This document shows positions 1-8,892 of a stretch of DNA of 60,701 nucleotides, piece by piece. A program made the position numbers and the translations under genes. The notes beneath the pieces were generated by a model. The model worked only from the letters and a program-made list of their open reading frames with translations, did not search any database and was not told the DNA's origin. Position 1 is the first letter of the stretch. Each line of letters starts with the position of its first letter. The stretch lies in assembly GCA_947494195.1 (NCBI GenBank), contig CANLUC010000009.1:1-60701 (forward strand), in the 5' to 3' direction. The stretch comes from an uncultured Nesterenkonia sp. Lineage in GTDB: Bacteria > Actinomycetota > Actinomycetes > Actinomycetales > Micrococcaceae.

Positions 1-4
1 AGGC

Positions 5-871
5 TCAGGGGTAGCGGAGCTCCAGCCCGTGGCGACCGCCGTGGCCGCGATACGCGGCGGGCTCCGGCTGCGTCCAGCCGCCCAGCGCATCCTCGGCCAC
101 CGAGAACACCTGGACTCCCAGGGGGTGACAATGCTCCAGCTGCTCCTGGGTGCTCGCCGCCTCAGGGCCCCACATGTGCCTCGAGAGATCTCCGCCTGGG
201 CAGGTGGAGAGAGCGCAGAGCAGATCGATCTCGGCGAAGAACTCGAAGAAATCGCCGGGCTGCGTGGGACAGGTGTCCATGAAGTACTCGCGCTTCTCGT
301 TCAGACCGGCGAACTGGAAGACATTGAGCACGTCGTGGATGTCCGCCTCGGTGAGTCCATGGTCCAGCACCGCCCGCGTGAGGTTCGAATGGCAATGCCG
401 ATCGAAGTCCTCCCCGCTCAGCATGCGATTCACGTACGGATCACAGCGCGTGCCCAGCAGGTCATGGATGACCTCGGCGTCGGGGTGATCGGCCAGCGAA
501 TCCCCGATCACGGTGGCCATGGGCCGCAGGTAAGGCAGCGTGGACCAGAAACGGTCATAGGTGGTCATGGACGCGCGCTGCAGCTGCCGGGTCCGCGCGG
601 CCCAGAAGTGCTCGCGGGGGTTGTGCAGGTTCCAGAGGTTCAGGTCACCGACCTGAGGCCCTTGCACCGCATGGATCCGCACGATCGACCCCGCCTTGAC
701 CTCCCAGGCCTGCCCGGAACGGATCGGGATCTCAAACTCCTGGGTGAGCGTGCGGTCTGCTGAGGCCACACCGGCGTAGAAGCCTCGATCGGGATCGAGC
801 GGTCCACCGGGCAGTGACTGGTACGCCGCGGGCTGGTCATATCTGCGGGCTGCACTGCGATCTGCGGTCAT
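5..871 (-). CDS. DUF1989 family (urea carboxylase-associated type) protein
   Basis: The predicted protein has 288 residues. I place the start at 871 because a GAGGAG ribosome-binding site lies about 8 bases upstream; the frame stays open further upstream without another good site. It resembles the DUF1989 / urea-amidolyase-associated family, with the features GDLNLWN near the N-terminus, a Cys in LGTRCDPY and a CHSNL segment. Members often sit beside urea carboxylase or allophanate hydrolase, but their chemistry is poorly established. No urea carboxylase is visible here; the left neighbour lies outside the window. Family assignment is fairly firm, function is not. Confidence 0.75.
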   Translation of the reverse strand: MTADRSAARRYDQPAAYQSLPGGPLDPDRGFYAGVASADRTLTQEFEIPIRSGQAWEVKAGSIVRIHAVQGPQVGDLNLWNLHNPREHFWAARTRQLQRASMTTYDRFWSTLPYLRPMATVIGDSLADHPDAEVIHDLLGTRCDPYVNRMLSGEDFDRHCHSNLTRAVLDHGLTEADIHDVLNVFQFAGLNEKREYFMDTCPTQPGDFFEFFAEIDLLCALSTCPGGDLSRHMWGPEAASTQEQLEHCHPLGVQVFSVAEDALGGWTQPEPAAYRGHGGRHGLELRYP

Positions 872-949
872 GCTGTCTCCTCGGAGGTCCGGCCACGAGC
901 CTTTATTTCTACTACTCTGCCGCCTGCACCGCATCCCCTCGATGAACAG

Positions 950-993
950 AGAAGGGCCGGCATCGACAGTTCGTGTCGACGCCGGCCCCTTCT
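950..993 (-). terminator. Hairpin terminator after the bkd operon
   Basis: Stem 950-968 pairs with 974-993 with one mismatch and one bulge around the 5-base loop GTTCG. It lies 31 bases beyond the stop codon of the E2 gene on the minus strand. No strong T-run follows, which is common for GC-rich actinobacterial terminators. It would also separate the E2 transcript from the DUF1989 gene. Confidence 0.7.
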
Positions 994-1023
994 GGCTCAG
1001 CTGTGCTCGGGCAGAGTCAGGCG

Positions 1024-2553
1024 CTACAGATCGGCCAGCGCAGAACTTGGATCCTCCAGGCAGGTCGCAACAAAGTTGAGGAACCCGCCGGCGGTGCCGC
1101 CGTCGCACACCCGGTGGTCGAAGGCGATGGTCAGCGTCGCGACCTTGCGCACTGCCAGCTCCCCGTGGACGGCCCAGGCGCGGTCAAGGATGCGACCGAT
1201 GCCCAGGATGCCCACCTCTGGATGGTTGATGATCGGCGTGGCCCCGTCCGAGCCGAAGACGCCGTAGTTGTTCACCGTGAAGGTCCCCCCGGTGAGCTCC
1301 TTGCCGGAGATCGACCCGTCACGGGCCTCGCCGACGAGCCGTCCGATCTCGGTGTGCAGCCCGCGGGCCGAGAGCCGCTCGGCATGCCGGATCACGGGCA
1401 CGACAAGACCGGCCGGTGTCTGCGCGGCGAACCCGAGGTTCACTCCGTCGAAGTGCACGATCTCCTGACTGCCGTCCTCGCGCTCCTCGAGCCGAGTGGC
1501 AAGATCCGGGTAGCGGGAGAGCCCGGCCAGCACGAATCGACTCAGCAGAGCCAGCAGCGAAGGTGCAGCGCCGCCGTCCCTGGCCGCCTGTTCCTTGAGG
1601 CGGGCACGCAGGGCGAGGACCTCGGTCATGTCCACGTCCTGCCAGACGGTCGCCTCGGGGATCTCCCGGCGCGAGCGTGACAGCGTGGTGGCCACCGCCT
1701 TGCGCATCCCTGACATCGGGACGCGCTCGCGCACCTCGAGACCACCGGGAGCGGCCGCCGTCGTGGAGCCGGGCGCGGACTTCGAGGAGGTTGCTGCCTT
1801 CGCGGGCGCCGCGGCCTTCGAGGATGCAGCCGGAGCCTCGGAGCCCTGGGGCTGATCCGCCGCGGCGCTGCCCTGCGCAGCAGGAGTCTCCTGCTTCGAG
1901 GGGGCGCTGATGGCTGCCTGGACATCGGCGCGCAGGATCATTCCGTCCGGACCGGAGCCACGGAGCGCACCCAGCGACACTGAGTGCTCCCTGGCGAGAC
2001 GGCGCACCAGCGGAGAGGACACCCGAGGGGCCTTCTGCTGAGAAGCGGGGGCGGTCGGGCCACCCTGTGCGGTCTCGCCGCTGCCGCCGGCCTCGGTCTG
2101 CCGTCCAGCACCGTTGCGCCGGCGTCGTCGTCGGCTGTTCGAGGAGGTGGAGGTGCCGTAGCCGATCAGGACGTTGCCCGAGCCCTCCTCTTCGGGGTCG
2201 GAGACGTCTCCGGTGGCGGGGGCGGTGCCGGCGCGCTCCTCCTCGCGGTAGCTCAGCGCTCCGGCGTCCTCGCCGGCACCGGCCGGGGAGGCGTCGTCGC
2301 TGGAATCGGTGGCGCCACCCTCACCGTCCACGGTGATCAGCGGCTGGTCGACGATCATGGTCTCGCCCACGGCGCCGTGCAGCGTGGTGACGACCCCGGC
2401 GTAGGGGGAGGGCACCTCGATCGCTGACTTCGCGGTCTCCACCTCGGCGATGGGTTGGTCCACCACGATCGTCTCGCCCTCGGCCACCAGCCAGCTCAGC
2501 AGCGTGGCCTCGGTGAGTCCTTCGCCCAGATCGGGCAGATTGAACGTGGTCAT
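1024..2553 (-). CDS. bkdC: Branched-chain 2-oxoacid dehydrogenase E2, dihydrolipoyl acyltransferase
   Basis: This is the 509-residue acyltransferase core of a 2-oxoacid dehydrogenase complex, moving the acyl group from E1 through lipoyl-lysine to CoA. An N-terminal lipoyl domain (about 1-80) carries the lipoylated Lys42 in ETAKSAIEV. A long Ala/Ser/Pro/Glu-rich linker with an Arg-rich patch follows, then a peripheral-subunit-binding domain near 180-215 (SSPLVRRLAREH). The catalytic domain ends with DHRVCDGG, containing the active-site His and Asp. It starts one base after the E1 beta stop, so the three genes form one operon. No E3 gene is visible. The branched-chain assignment rests on the separate alpha and beta E1 subunits and the Lrp neighbour; a pyruvate or acetoin substrate cannot be excluded. 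Confidence 0.9.
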   Translation of the reverse strand: MTTFNLPDLGEGLTEATLLSWLVAEGETIVVDQPIAEVETAKSAIEVPSPYAGVVTTLHGAVGETMIVDQPLITVDGEGGATDSSDDASPAGAGEDAGALSYREEERAGTAPATGDVSDPEEEGSGNVLIGYGTSTSSNSRRRRRRNGAGRQTEAGGSGETAQGGPTAPASQQKAPRVSSPLVRRLAREHSVSLGALRGSGPDGMILRADVQAAISAPSKQETPAAQGSAAADQPQGSEAPAASSKAAAPAKAATSSKSAPGSTTAAAPGGLEVRERVPMSGMRKAVATTLSRSRREIPEATVWQDVDMTEVLALRARLKEQAARDGGAAPSLLALLSRFVLAGLSRYPDLATRLEEREDGSQEIVHFDGVNLGFAAQTPAGLVVPVIRHAERLSARGLHTEIGRLVGEARDGSISGKELTGGTFTVNNYGVFGSDGATPIINHPEVGILGIGRILDRAWAVHGELAVRKVATLTIAFDHRVCDGGTAGGFLNFVATCLEDPSSALADL

Positions 2554-2554
2554 C

Positions 2555-3631
2555 TCAGTCCTCCCACTGCAGTTCGTCGAGAGCGTCCAGGATGCGGTCC
2601 ACGCTGGGCAGGTGGTGCTCCTCGAGCTTCGGCGACGGATACGGAATGTCGAAGCCGGTCACGCGCTTGACCGGGGAGGAGAGCGAATGGAAGCTGCGCT
2701 CCTGGATCCGGGCGACGATCTCGGAGGCCACGGACACGAAGCCCTGCGCCTCGGCGATCACGATGGCACGTCCGGTCTTGGCCACGGTGGCGGCCAGGGC
2801 CGCGTCGTCGAAGGGGACGATGCTGCGCAGGTCCAGGACCTCCGCGGAGATCCCGTCCTCCGCGGCGGCCGCGGCGGCCTTGAGCGCGGTGGACACGCTG
2901 GGCCCGTAGCTGATGAAGGAGACGTCGGTGCCCTCCCGGACGACGACGGCGCCGCCTTCCGCTCCGACCCCGGCGGCCGGGGCCGAGGAATTCTCTGCGG
3001 CGGACTCGTACTGGGTCCGCAGTGCGCTGAGATCCACGCTCTCCTTGGTCCAATAGAGCTTCTTCGGCTCGAAGAAGACCACCGGGTCCGGCGAGTCGAT
3101 GGCTTCGCGCAGCATCAGGTAGGCGTCGGTCACCGTTGCCGGGGTGTAGATCTTCAGCCCCGGGGTGTGCGCGTAGTAGGCCTCGGAGGAATCGCAGTGG
3201 TGCTCCACCCCTCCGACTCCTCCGCCGTAGGGGATGCGGATGACCATGGGCAGGCGGACCCGCCCGCGGGAACGGTTTGCGGTCTTCGCGACGTGGCTGA
3301 AGATCTGTTCCAGCGCCGGGTAGGCGAAGGCGTCGAACTGCATCTCGATGACCGGGCGCATGCCGTTCATGGCCATGCCCATGGCCATGCCGGCGATGCC
3401 GGATTCGGCCAGCGGGGTGTCGAAGCATCGGCCCTTGCCGAAGCGCTGGGTCAGCCCGTCGGTGATGCGGAAGACGCCGCCGAGCGTGCCGACGTCCTCA
3501 CCGAAGACGCAGACCGAGGCCTCGCGCTCCATGGCATCGGACATCGCGGTGTTCAGCGCGGCCGCGAAGGTGGTGGGCTTGGCGGCCGTGGCGGTCTCGG
3601 CCGCTGCGGGCATGGTGGTCGTGGTGGCCAT
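2555..3631 (-). CDS. bkdB: Branched-chain 2-oxoacid dehydrogenase E1 subunit beta
   Basis: A 358-residue transketolase-like beta subunit that completes the thiamine-diphosphate site with the alpha chain. Visible family motifs are GEDVGTLGGVFR, FDTPLAESGIAG and QFDAFAYPALEQ, followed by RIPYGGGVGG and EHHCDSSEAYYAHTPGLKI. The first 20 residues are low-complexity Thr/Ala and probably disordered. The gene lies 3 bases downstream of the alpha gene and 1 base upstream of E2, so it is co-transcribed with both. Length is normal for the family. Substrate specificity (branched-chain versus pyruvate) is inferred from family resemblance and context. Confidence 0.92.
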   Translation of the reverse strand: MATTTTMPAAAETATAAKPTTFAAALNTAMSDAMEREASVCVFGEDVGTLGGVFRITDGLTQRFGKGRCFDTPLAESGIAGMAMGMAMNGMRPVIEMQFDAFAYPALEQIFSHVAKTANRSRGRVRLPMVIRIPYGGGVGGVEHHCDSSEAYYAHTPGLKIYTPATVTDAYLMLREAIDSPDPVVFFEPKKLYWTKESVDLSALRTQYESAAENSSAPAAGVGAEGGAVVVREGTDVSFISYGPSVSTALKAAAAAAEDGISAEVLDLRSIVPFDDAALAATVAKTGRAIVIAEAQGFVSVASEIVARIQERSFHSLSSPVKRVTGFDIPYPSPKLEEHHLPSVDRILDALDELQWED

Positions 3632-3634
3632 GGG

Positions 3635-4819
3635 TCAGCCCTCCTGGTTTCGAGCGAGCTCATCGGCCAACTGGGCGCGCTGTTCGCGCAGCTGGGCGGT
3701 GGGAGCGGAATAGACGTGGTCGAAGATCTCCAGCGGGTCCATGGCCGGTTCGGTGGTCATCGCGAGCCGCAGTGCCGCCGCGACCTCCTCCGCCTTGCCG
3801 CTGATGCGGGTCTCGGCGTTCTCATCGAGCACGCCCCGGTCGGTGAGGAAGGTGCGCATGCGCTGCAGCGGATCGCGCTGCTTCCACTGCTCGACCTCAT
3901 CGGACTCGCGGTAGCGGGAGTCGTCGTCGGCGTTGGTGTGGGCCTGCATGCGGTAGGTGATGGCTTCCAGCAGCAGCGGCATCGAATTCTTGCGAGCAAG
4001 GTCGACGGCGCGGCGCAGCGTGGCCAGCACGGCCACCATGTCATTGCCGTCCACCTGCTCGCCGGCCATCCCATAGCCGATCGCCTTGTGGGCCAGCGAG
4101 GGGGCGGCGGTCTGGTGCGAGAGCGGCACGGAGATGGCGTAGCCGTTGTTCTGCACGAAGAAGACCACCGGGACCTCGAAGACGGCAGCGAAGTTCAGGG
4201 CCTCATGGAAGTCGCCCTCGCTGGTGGCGCCGTCGCCGCACATGGCCAGAACCACGGTGTCCTCCCCGCGCAGCTTGGCCGCATGGGCCACCCCGACGGC
4301 ATGGAGCAGCTGGGTGGTCAGCGGGGTGGACATGGCCGAGATCTTGTACTGCAGCGGGTCATAGCCGCAGTGCCAGTCCCCGCGGAAGGAGACCATGACC
4401 TCCAGCGGGTCCACGCCGCGGCTGATGGTGGCCACGGTGTCGCGGTAGGTGGGGAACATCCAGTCCGCATCACCCAGTGCGAGCGCCGCGCCGACCTGGC
4501 AGGCCTCCTGTCCGTGGGAGGAGGGGTAGACGGCGAGCCTGCCCTGCCGGACCAGGGCGTAGTTCTGGTCATTGACACGACGCCCCACCACCAGCGCCTC
4601 GTAGGCCGCGAGCAGCGCATCGTCTTCCGGGATCGGGTACTCGTGGCCCGGGCTGGTGCCCTGCTCCTCCTCGGGAATCAGTCTCCCATCGGGGGCGAGC
4701 ATCCGGATCTGCTGGGCGGCCGGGAGCATGTACTGCTCCGGGGTGATCCCGAAGCTGCTGCTGGTGTCCCGGATGTGGGAGCCCTGTTCGGTGGCCCCCG
4801 GTGCTGTATCGCTGGTCAT
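3635..4819 (-). CDS. bkdA: Branched-chain 2-oxoacid dehydrogenase E1 subunit alpha
   Basis: A 394-residue thiamine-diphosphate-dependent decarboxylase subunit and the first gene of the bkd operon. The start at 4819 is supported by an AGGAGG site about 6 bases upstream; upstream in-frame residues are rejected. The diphosphate/Mg-binding signature is GDGATSEGDFHEALNF running into VQNNGYAISVP. The phosphorylation-loop-like region YRMQAHTNADDDSRYR is also present. Its promoter region is shared with the divergent Lrp/AsnC regulator at 5004 and contains two palindromes, which makes regulation by that protein likely (inference). Confidence 0.92.
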   Translation of the reverse strand: MTSDTAPGATEQGSHIRDTSSSFGITPEQYMLPAAQQIRMLAPDGRLIPEEEQGTSPGHEYPIPEDDALLAAYEALVVGRRVNDQNYALVRQGRLAVYPSSHGQEACQVGAALALGDADWMFPTYRDTVATISRGVDPLEVMVSFRGDWHCGYDPLQYKISAMSTPLTTQLLHAVGVAHAAKLRGEDTVVLAMCGDGATSEGDFHEALNFAAVFEVPVVFFVQNNGYAISVPLSHQTAAPSLAHKAIGYGMAGEQVDGNDMVAVLATLRRAVDLARKNSMPLLLEAITYRMQAHTNADDDSRYRESDEVEQWKQRDPLQRMRTFLTDRGVLDENAETRISGKAEEVAAALRLAMTTEPAMDPLEIFDHVYSAPTAQLREQRAQLADELARNQEG

Positions 4820-4845
4820 GCCCAGCCTCCTCGAAAGACGTCCAT

Positions 4846-4882
4846 CACACGTGTGGTGCATCACACTCTTGGTATGAGTGTG
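4846..4882. promoter_or_regulatory. Two adjacent palindromes in the bkdA / Lrp intergenic region
   Basis: The perfect 10-bp palindrome CACACGTGTG occupies 4846-4855. Next to it, CACACTC (4862-4868) and GAGTGTG (4876-4882) form an inverted repeat with a 7-base spacer. Both lie between divergent bkdA (start 4819) and the Lrp/AsnC-type gene (start 5004). Position and symmetry suggest operators for that regulator. The binding protein is inferred, not shown. Confidence 0.5.
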
Positions 4883-5003
4883 GCTCAGCTCACGTGCATG
4901 GGGCCATCGGAAGCGTGGATCCGAGACGGGGTCTGCCGTGGGATGGCTGCGGCTGGACGAACTGTGTGCTTCGAAGGCCGTCACGCTGGTATCGTCCAGA
5001 ACT

Positions 5004-5501
5004 ATGGCCCAGGAGCGAGACAGACCGACAGAACGCGACATCTCGCTGGACTCCGTGGATCATCAGATCCTGCACGCGCTCAGCGTGGACGCCCGTCAAT
5101 CGGTCTCGGCCATCGCCGCCGGCCTGCACCTCTCCCGCGCCAACGCCTACGAGCGCATCTCCCGGCTGCGCCGATCCGGAGTGCTTCAGGGCTACACCGC
5201 GGTGATCGATTCCCGCGCCGCCGGGATGGCCACGGCTGCCTATGTCTTTCTCACGCTGAAGCAGGACGACTGGGAGGTGCTGCGCGGGGCGCTCGCCGAT
5301 GAGCCTGCCGTGCGGCATCTGGCTCTGGTGGGAGGCCAGTACGACGCCGTCCTGCTGGTGCGCACCCGGACCGTGGAGGAGCTTCGCCGGGTGATCTTCG
5401 AACGGATCCAGTCCCTGGCCTGCGTGCAGTCCTCCCAGACAGCGTTGATCTTCGACGATCACACTCAGCATGAGCACCCAATGCCAAGGAGGCAGTCATG
5501 A
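5004..5501 (+). CDS. Lrp/AsnC family transcriptional regulator, probable bkd regulator
   Basis: A 165-residue protein with an N-terminal winged helix-turn-helix (about 15-65: LDSVDHQILHAL ... ANAYERISRLRRSGVLQGY) and a C-terminal ligand-binding RAM/AsnC domain (about 75-150). The start at 5004 (MAQERD) gives the normal family length; the frame continues upstream but lacks family similarity. It is divergent from bkdABC, and proteins of this type commonly control branched-chain amino-acid catabolism with an amino acid as effector. Its stop overlaps the next start by 4 bases (ATGA), so the two are translationally coupled. Confidence 0.88.
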   Translation: MAQERDRPTERDISLDSVDHQILHALSVDARQSVSAIAAGLHLSRANAYERISRLRRSGVLQGYTAVIDSRAAGMATAAYVFLTLKQDDWEVLRGALADEPAVRHLALVGGQYDAVLLVRTRTVEELRRVIFERIQSLACVQSSQTALIFDDHTQHEHPMPRRQS

Positions 5502-6514
5502 GCTTTCGCGCAGCACTGATCCAGCAGTCCCTGAACAAGGGCCGAGTCCAGGAGCATCAGGCAGAACTGGCTGATCTCGAGGAGGAATTCCTCGCCGACT
5601 CCGGCGGAGACGCCCCGGTGGACATCGCCGTGCACTACTCCGGGATCAACTACAAGGACGGGCTCGCGCTGGCGGGCAAACCCGGGGTGGCCCGCACCTC
5701 TCCGCTGATCCCCGGCATCGATCTGGTCGGTGAGGTGACCGCCTCGGCGGATCCACGGTTCAGCCCCGGGGACGAGGTGGTGCTCACCGGCGGCGGCATC
5801 GGCGAGTCGGCACACGGCGGGCTCGCCCAGCGGGCCCGAGTGTCGGGTCAGCACCTGGTGAAGCTCCCCGCGGGGCTGACCCCGCGGCAGGCCGCGGCCA
5901 TCGGCACAGCAGGGTTCACCGCGATGCTCTCGGTGCTCGCGCTTCAGCGCGGGGGAGTGCGGCCTGAGGCGGGCGCCGTCGTCGTCACCGGATCCGCCGG
6001 GGGTGTGGGATCGGTGGCGATCGCGCTGCTGGCGAAGCTCGGCTATCAGGTGAGTGCGGTGACCGGTCGGGCGGACACCCAGGGTGAGTACCTGCGCCGC
6101 CTCGGCGCCAGCGAGCTGCTGGACCGCGCCGAGTTCGCCGAACCCGGCGCCCCGCTGCAGAAGCGCCGCTGGGCAGGCGGCGTGGACTCGGCCGGCTCCG
6201 CCACGCTGGCGAACATCCTCTCGCAGACCGACGACGGCGGCACGGTCACCAGCTGCGGGCTTGCGCAGGGCCATGACCTGCCCACCACCGTGATGCCGTT
6301 CATCCTGCGCGGCGTCACGCTGGCCGGGATCAACTCCGTCACCGCGCCACAGGCGCTGCGCGAAGAGGCCTGGGACCGGCTCGCCGCCGATCTGCCCCTG
6401 GAGCTGCTGGATGAGATGACCCAGGAGATCGCCCTGGACGGGGTGTTCGAGCAGGCTGAGCAGATCCTTGCCGGCCAGGTTCGTGGCCGCACCGTGGTGA
6501 ATCTCGGGAGCTGA
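5498..6514 (+). CDS. Zinc-free medium-chain oxidoreductase, YhdH/AcuI acrylyl-CoA reductase family
   Basis: A 338-residue MDR-superfamily protein. The N-terminal GroES-like region has HYSGINYKDGLALAGK and PLIPGIDLVGEV, typical of YhdH/AcuI enzymes that use NADPH to reduce acrylyl-CoA to propionyl-CoA. The nucleotide-binding segment is VTGSAGGVGSVA. Structural-zinc cysteines are absent. It overlaps the Lrp-type gene by ATGA and faces away from bkdABC. This suggests, but does not prove, a role in handling unsaturated acyl-CoAs from branched-chain amino-acid breakdown. The family call is firm; the in vivo substrate is open. Confidence 0.85.
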   Translation: MSFRAALIQQSLNKGRVQEHQAELADLEEEFLADSGGDAPVDIAVHYSGINYKDGLALAGKPGVARTSPLIPGIDLVGEVTASADPRFSPGDEVVLTGGGIGESAHGGLAQRARVSGQHLVKLPAGLTPRQAAAIGTAGFTAMLSVLALQRGGVRPEAGAVVVTGSAGGVGSVAIALLAKLGYQVSAVTGRADTQGEYLRRLGASELLDRAEFAEPGAPLQKRRWAGGVDSAGSATLANILSQTDDGGTVTSCGLAQGHDLPTTVMPFILRGVTLAGINSVTAPQALREEAWDRLAADLPLELLDEMTQEIALDGVFEQAEQILAGQVRGRTVVNLGS

Positions 6515-6562
6515 TCCCGAGCGGCTCAGGAGTGGCTCCGGGGCGGAGCTCCGTGTGCGGGG

Positions 6563-6591
6563 TGTCACATCCGCGCTTCTCGCGTTAGGAT
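6563..6591 (+). promoter_or_regulatory. Candidate paaZ promoter
   Basis: A TGTCAC element (6563-6568) and TAGGAT (6586-6591) are separated by 17 bases. The -10 match is good and the -35 is weak. Transcription would start about where the operator at 6598 begins, which would let a bound repressor block initiation. Confidence 0.45.
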
Positions 6592-6597
6592 GAGACA

Positions 6598-6619
6598 AAT
6601 TACCGACCGATCGGTCAGT
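6598..6619. promoter_or_regulatory. PaaR-type operator in front of paaZ
   Basis: The core ACCGACCGATCGGTCA lies inside a 22-bp imperfect palindrome. It matches the actinobacterial PaaR consensus as I recall it (ACCG and CGGT half-sites around NNCGNN, flanked by ACT/AGT) at all but one defined position. It lies 38 bases upstream of the paaZ start. Related copies occur before paaA and paaI. The likely binder is the TetR-family protein at 19164-19784. Confidence 0.8.
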
Positions 6620-6657
6620 TGTGCCGCGGTCTGTCCCACTGTCACCGAGAGGACCCC

Positions 6658-8772
6658 ATGGCTGCCCTTGACACTTCTGCGGCTCCGCGCCTGCTGCCCA
6701 GCTACATCCAGGATTCCTGGTGGACCCCGGAGAGCCCGGAGCGGGCCAGTGACATCCTCGACGCGTCCACCGGCGATCCGGTCTGCAGGGTCTCCACCGA
6801 CGGGCTGGACACGGCCGCCGCCGTCGCCCACGCTCGCTCGGCCGGTCAGAAGAGCCTGGGGCAGCTGACCATCCACCAGCGTGCGCTGCGGCTCAAGCAC
6901 CTGGCGGCCTACCTCCACGAGCACCGCGAGGAGCTCTACGAGCTCTCCGACCGGACCGGCTCCACCCGCCGAGATCACCTGATCGACGTCGACGGCGGCA
7001 TCGGCACCATTCGCACCTTCTCCTCCAAGGGACGCAAGGAGCTGCCGAACGCCAACGTCATCGTCGACGGGGCGGTGGAGCAGCTCTCCCGCGACGGATC
7101 CTTCCTGGGTGAGCACATCTACACCCGACTGACCGGTGTGGCGGTGCAGATCAACGCCTTCAACTTCCCCGTCTGGGGGATGTTGGAGAAGTTCGCACCC
7201 AGCTTCATCGCCGGGGTCCCGACCATCGTGAAGCCGGCCTCGCAGACCGCCTACGTCACGCAGGCCTGTGTGCGGCTGATGATCGACTCCGGGCTGATCC
7301 CCGACGGCGCGCTGCAGCTGATCTCCGGATCCGCCCGTGACCTGCTCGATCACCTGGATCACCGCGATCACGTGGCCTTCACCGGGTCCGCGAACACAGC
7401 CCAGCTGCTGCGTTCCCACGACAACGTGGCGAACCAGGGCGTGCGTTTCACGGCCGAGACCGATTCGCTCAATGCCGCCATCCTCGGCCCCGACGCCGCG
7501 CCGGACTCCGTGGAGTTCGAGGCCTTCATCAAGTCGGTGACCCTGGAGATGACCGCGAAGACCGGCCAGAAGTGCACCGCGATCCGCCGAGTCATCGTGC
7601 CCTCCGCACAGGTGGACCCTGTGGTGGAGGCGCTGCGTTCACGGCTCGAGTCCTGCGTGGTCCTCGGCGATCCGCGCGACGCCGACACCACGATGGGTCC
7701 GCTGGCCTCCACCGACCAGCGCGATGAGGTCGCCCGGGCCGTGGACACGCTGGTCAGCGCCGGCGGCGCGGTGCGCGTGGGCGGGCCCGAATCAGGCACG
7801 GGATCCGCCGATGCATCACGGGGTGCGTTCTTCCCGGCCACCGTGCTCTCCTTTGCCGAACCCCGCACCCCCGCGGTGCACACAGTCGAGGCCTTCGGGC
7901 CGGTCACCTCGGTGCTCGGCTACACCGACATCGACGACGCCGTGGACCTCGCCGCGCTCGGCGGTGGGTCCCTGGTGGCCACGGTCTGCACCCACGACCC
8001 TGAGATCGCTGCGGAGTTCACCCGCGGGATCGCCTCCCACCACGGGCGTGTGCTGTTCCTCGACCGCGACGACGCCAAGACCTCCACCGGTCACGGCTCC
8101 CCGCTGCCGCACCTGGTGCACGGCGGCCCCGGGCGCGCAGGAGGCGGCGAGGAGCTCGGCGGCATCCGCGCGGTCAAGCACTATATGCAGCGCACTGCGG
8201 TCCAGGGTTCACCCGATCTGCTGACCGGAGTGACCGGAGTGTGGCACCGCGGCGCGAAGGCTGTCACGGCGACGCCGGAGACCGTGGCCGACGGATCGGC
8301 GGTGCACCCGTTCCGCAAGTCCCTGGCGGAGCTGCGCATCGGTGATCAGTTCGCCTCAGGCCTGCGCACCGTGGCGCTGGAGGACATCACGGCCTTCGCC
8401 GAGTCCACCGGTGACACCTTCTACGCGCACACCAATGAAGAGGCCGCGACCGCGAACCCGTTCTTCCCGCGCCGGGTGGCCCACGGTTACCTGCTGGTGG
8501 CCTGGGCTGCGGGGCTCTTCGTGGAGCCGGCACCCGGGCCGGTGCTGGCAAACACCGGCCTGGAGAACCTCTCCTTCCAGACCCCGGTGACCTACGACGA
8601 CTCGATCCGGGTGACCCTGACCGCGAAGCAGATCATCCCGCGCGAGACCGATGACTACGGCGAGGTCCGTTGGGACACGGTGCTGCACAACCAGCATGAC
8701 GAGATCGTGGCCACCTATGACGTGCTGACCCGCGTGGCGAAGGAGAACAAGCCCGAGTGGAGCTCCTCATGA
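6658..8772 (+). CDS. paaZ: PaaZ: oxepin-CoA hydrolase / 3-oxo-5,6-dehydrosuberyl-CoA semialdehyde dehydrogenase
   Basis: A 704-residue bifunctional ring-opening enzyme of aerobic phenylacetate breakdown. The N-terminal aldehyde dehydrogenase domain (about 1-520) shows AETDSLNA (general base Glu267) and KTGQKCTAIRR (nucleophile Cys306). The C-terminal MaoC-like hydratase domain (about 540-700) has FAESTGDTFYAHTNEEAA and RRVAHGYL. The start at 6658 follows GAGAGGA and gives the expected length. It has its own operator and promoter and is divergent from the paaA operon, about 10 kb away. The family gene order varies, but this fusion is diagnostic. Confidence 0.94.
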   Translation: MAALDTSAAPRLLPSYIQDSWWTPESPERASDILDASTGDPVCRVSTDGLDTAAAVAHARSAGQKSLGQLTIHQRALRLKHLAAYLHEHREELYELSDRTGSTRRDHLIDVDGGIGTIRTFSSKGRKELPNANVIVDGAVEQLSRDGSFLGEHIYTRLTGVAVQINAFNFPVWGMLEKFAPSFIAGVPTIVKPASQTAYVTQACVRLMIDSGLIPDGALQLISGSARDLLDHLDHRDHVAFTGSANTAQLLRSHDNVANQGVRFTAETDSLNAAILGPDAAPDSVEFEAFIKSVTLEMTAKTGQKCTAIRRVIVPSAQVDPVVEALRSRLESCVVLGDPRDADTTMGPLASTDQRDEVARAVDTLVSAGGAVRVGGPESGTGSADASRGAFFPATVLSFAEPRTPAVHTVEAFGPVTSVLGYTDIDDAVDLAALGGGSLVATVCTHDPEIAAEFTRGIASHHGRVLFLDRDDAKTSTGHGSPLPHLVHGGPGRAGGGEELGGIRAVKHYMQRTAVQGSPDLLTGVTGVWHRGAKAVTATPETVADGSAVHPFRKSLAELRIGDQFASGLRTVALEDITAFAESTGDTFYAHTNEEAATANPFFPRRVAHGYLLVAWAAGLFVEPAPGPVLANTGLENLSFQTPVTYDDSIRVTLTAKQIIPRETDDYGEVRWDTVLHNQHDEIVATYDVLTRVAKENKPEWSSS

Positions 8773-8892
8773 TCTGACCCTCCTTTCGGCGGCTCTGATC
8801 AACCCGCCGGGCTCCGATCCTCATGTCCCCGGGCAAGACGCGGTATTGTAGTTCGCTGAATGACGTTCAGGTGGACTAGAGGTGAATCAGGG

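Noticed and set aside
29-763. Long plus-strand open frame opposite the DUF1989 gene
   Set aside because: It is the mirror of the real minus-strand gene, with no ribosome-binding site and no family resemblance.
2450-5302. 950-codon plus-strand frame opposite bkdBA
   Set aside because: Frames this long arise opposite GC-rich genes. The minus strand encodes clear dehydrogenase subunits over the same bases.
6515-6657. Riboswitch before paaZ
   Set aside because: The region is explained by a promoter and operator; I see no conserved aptamer core.
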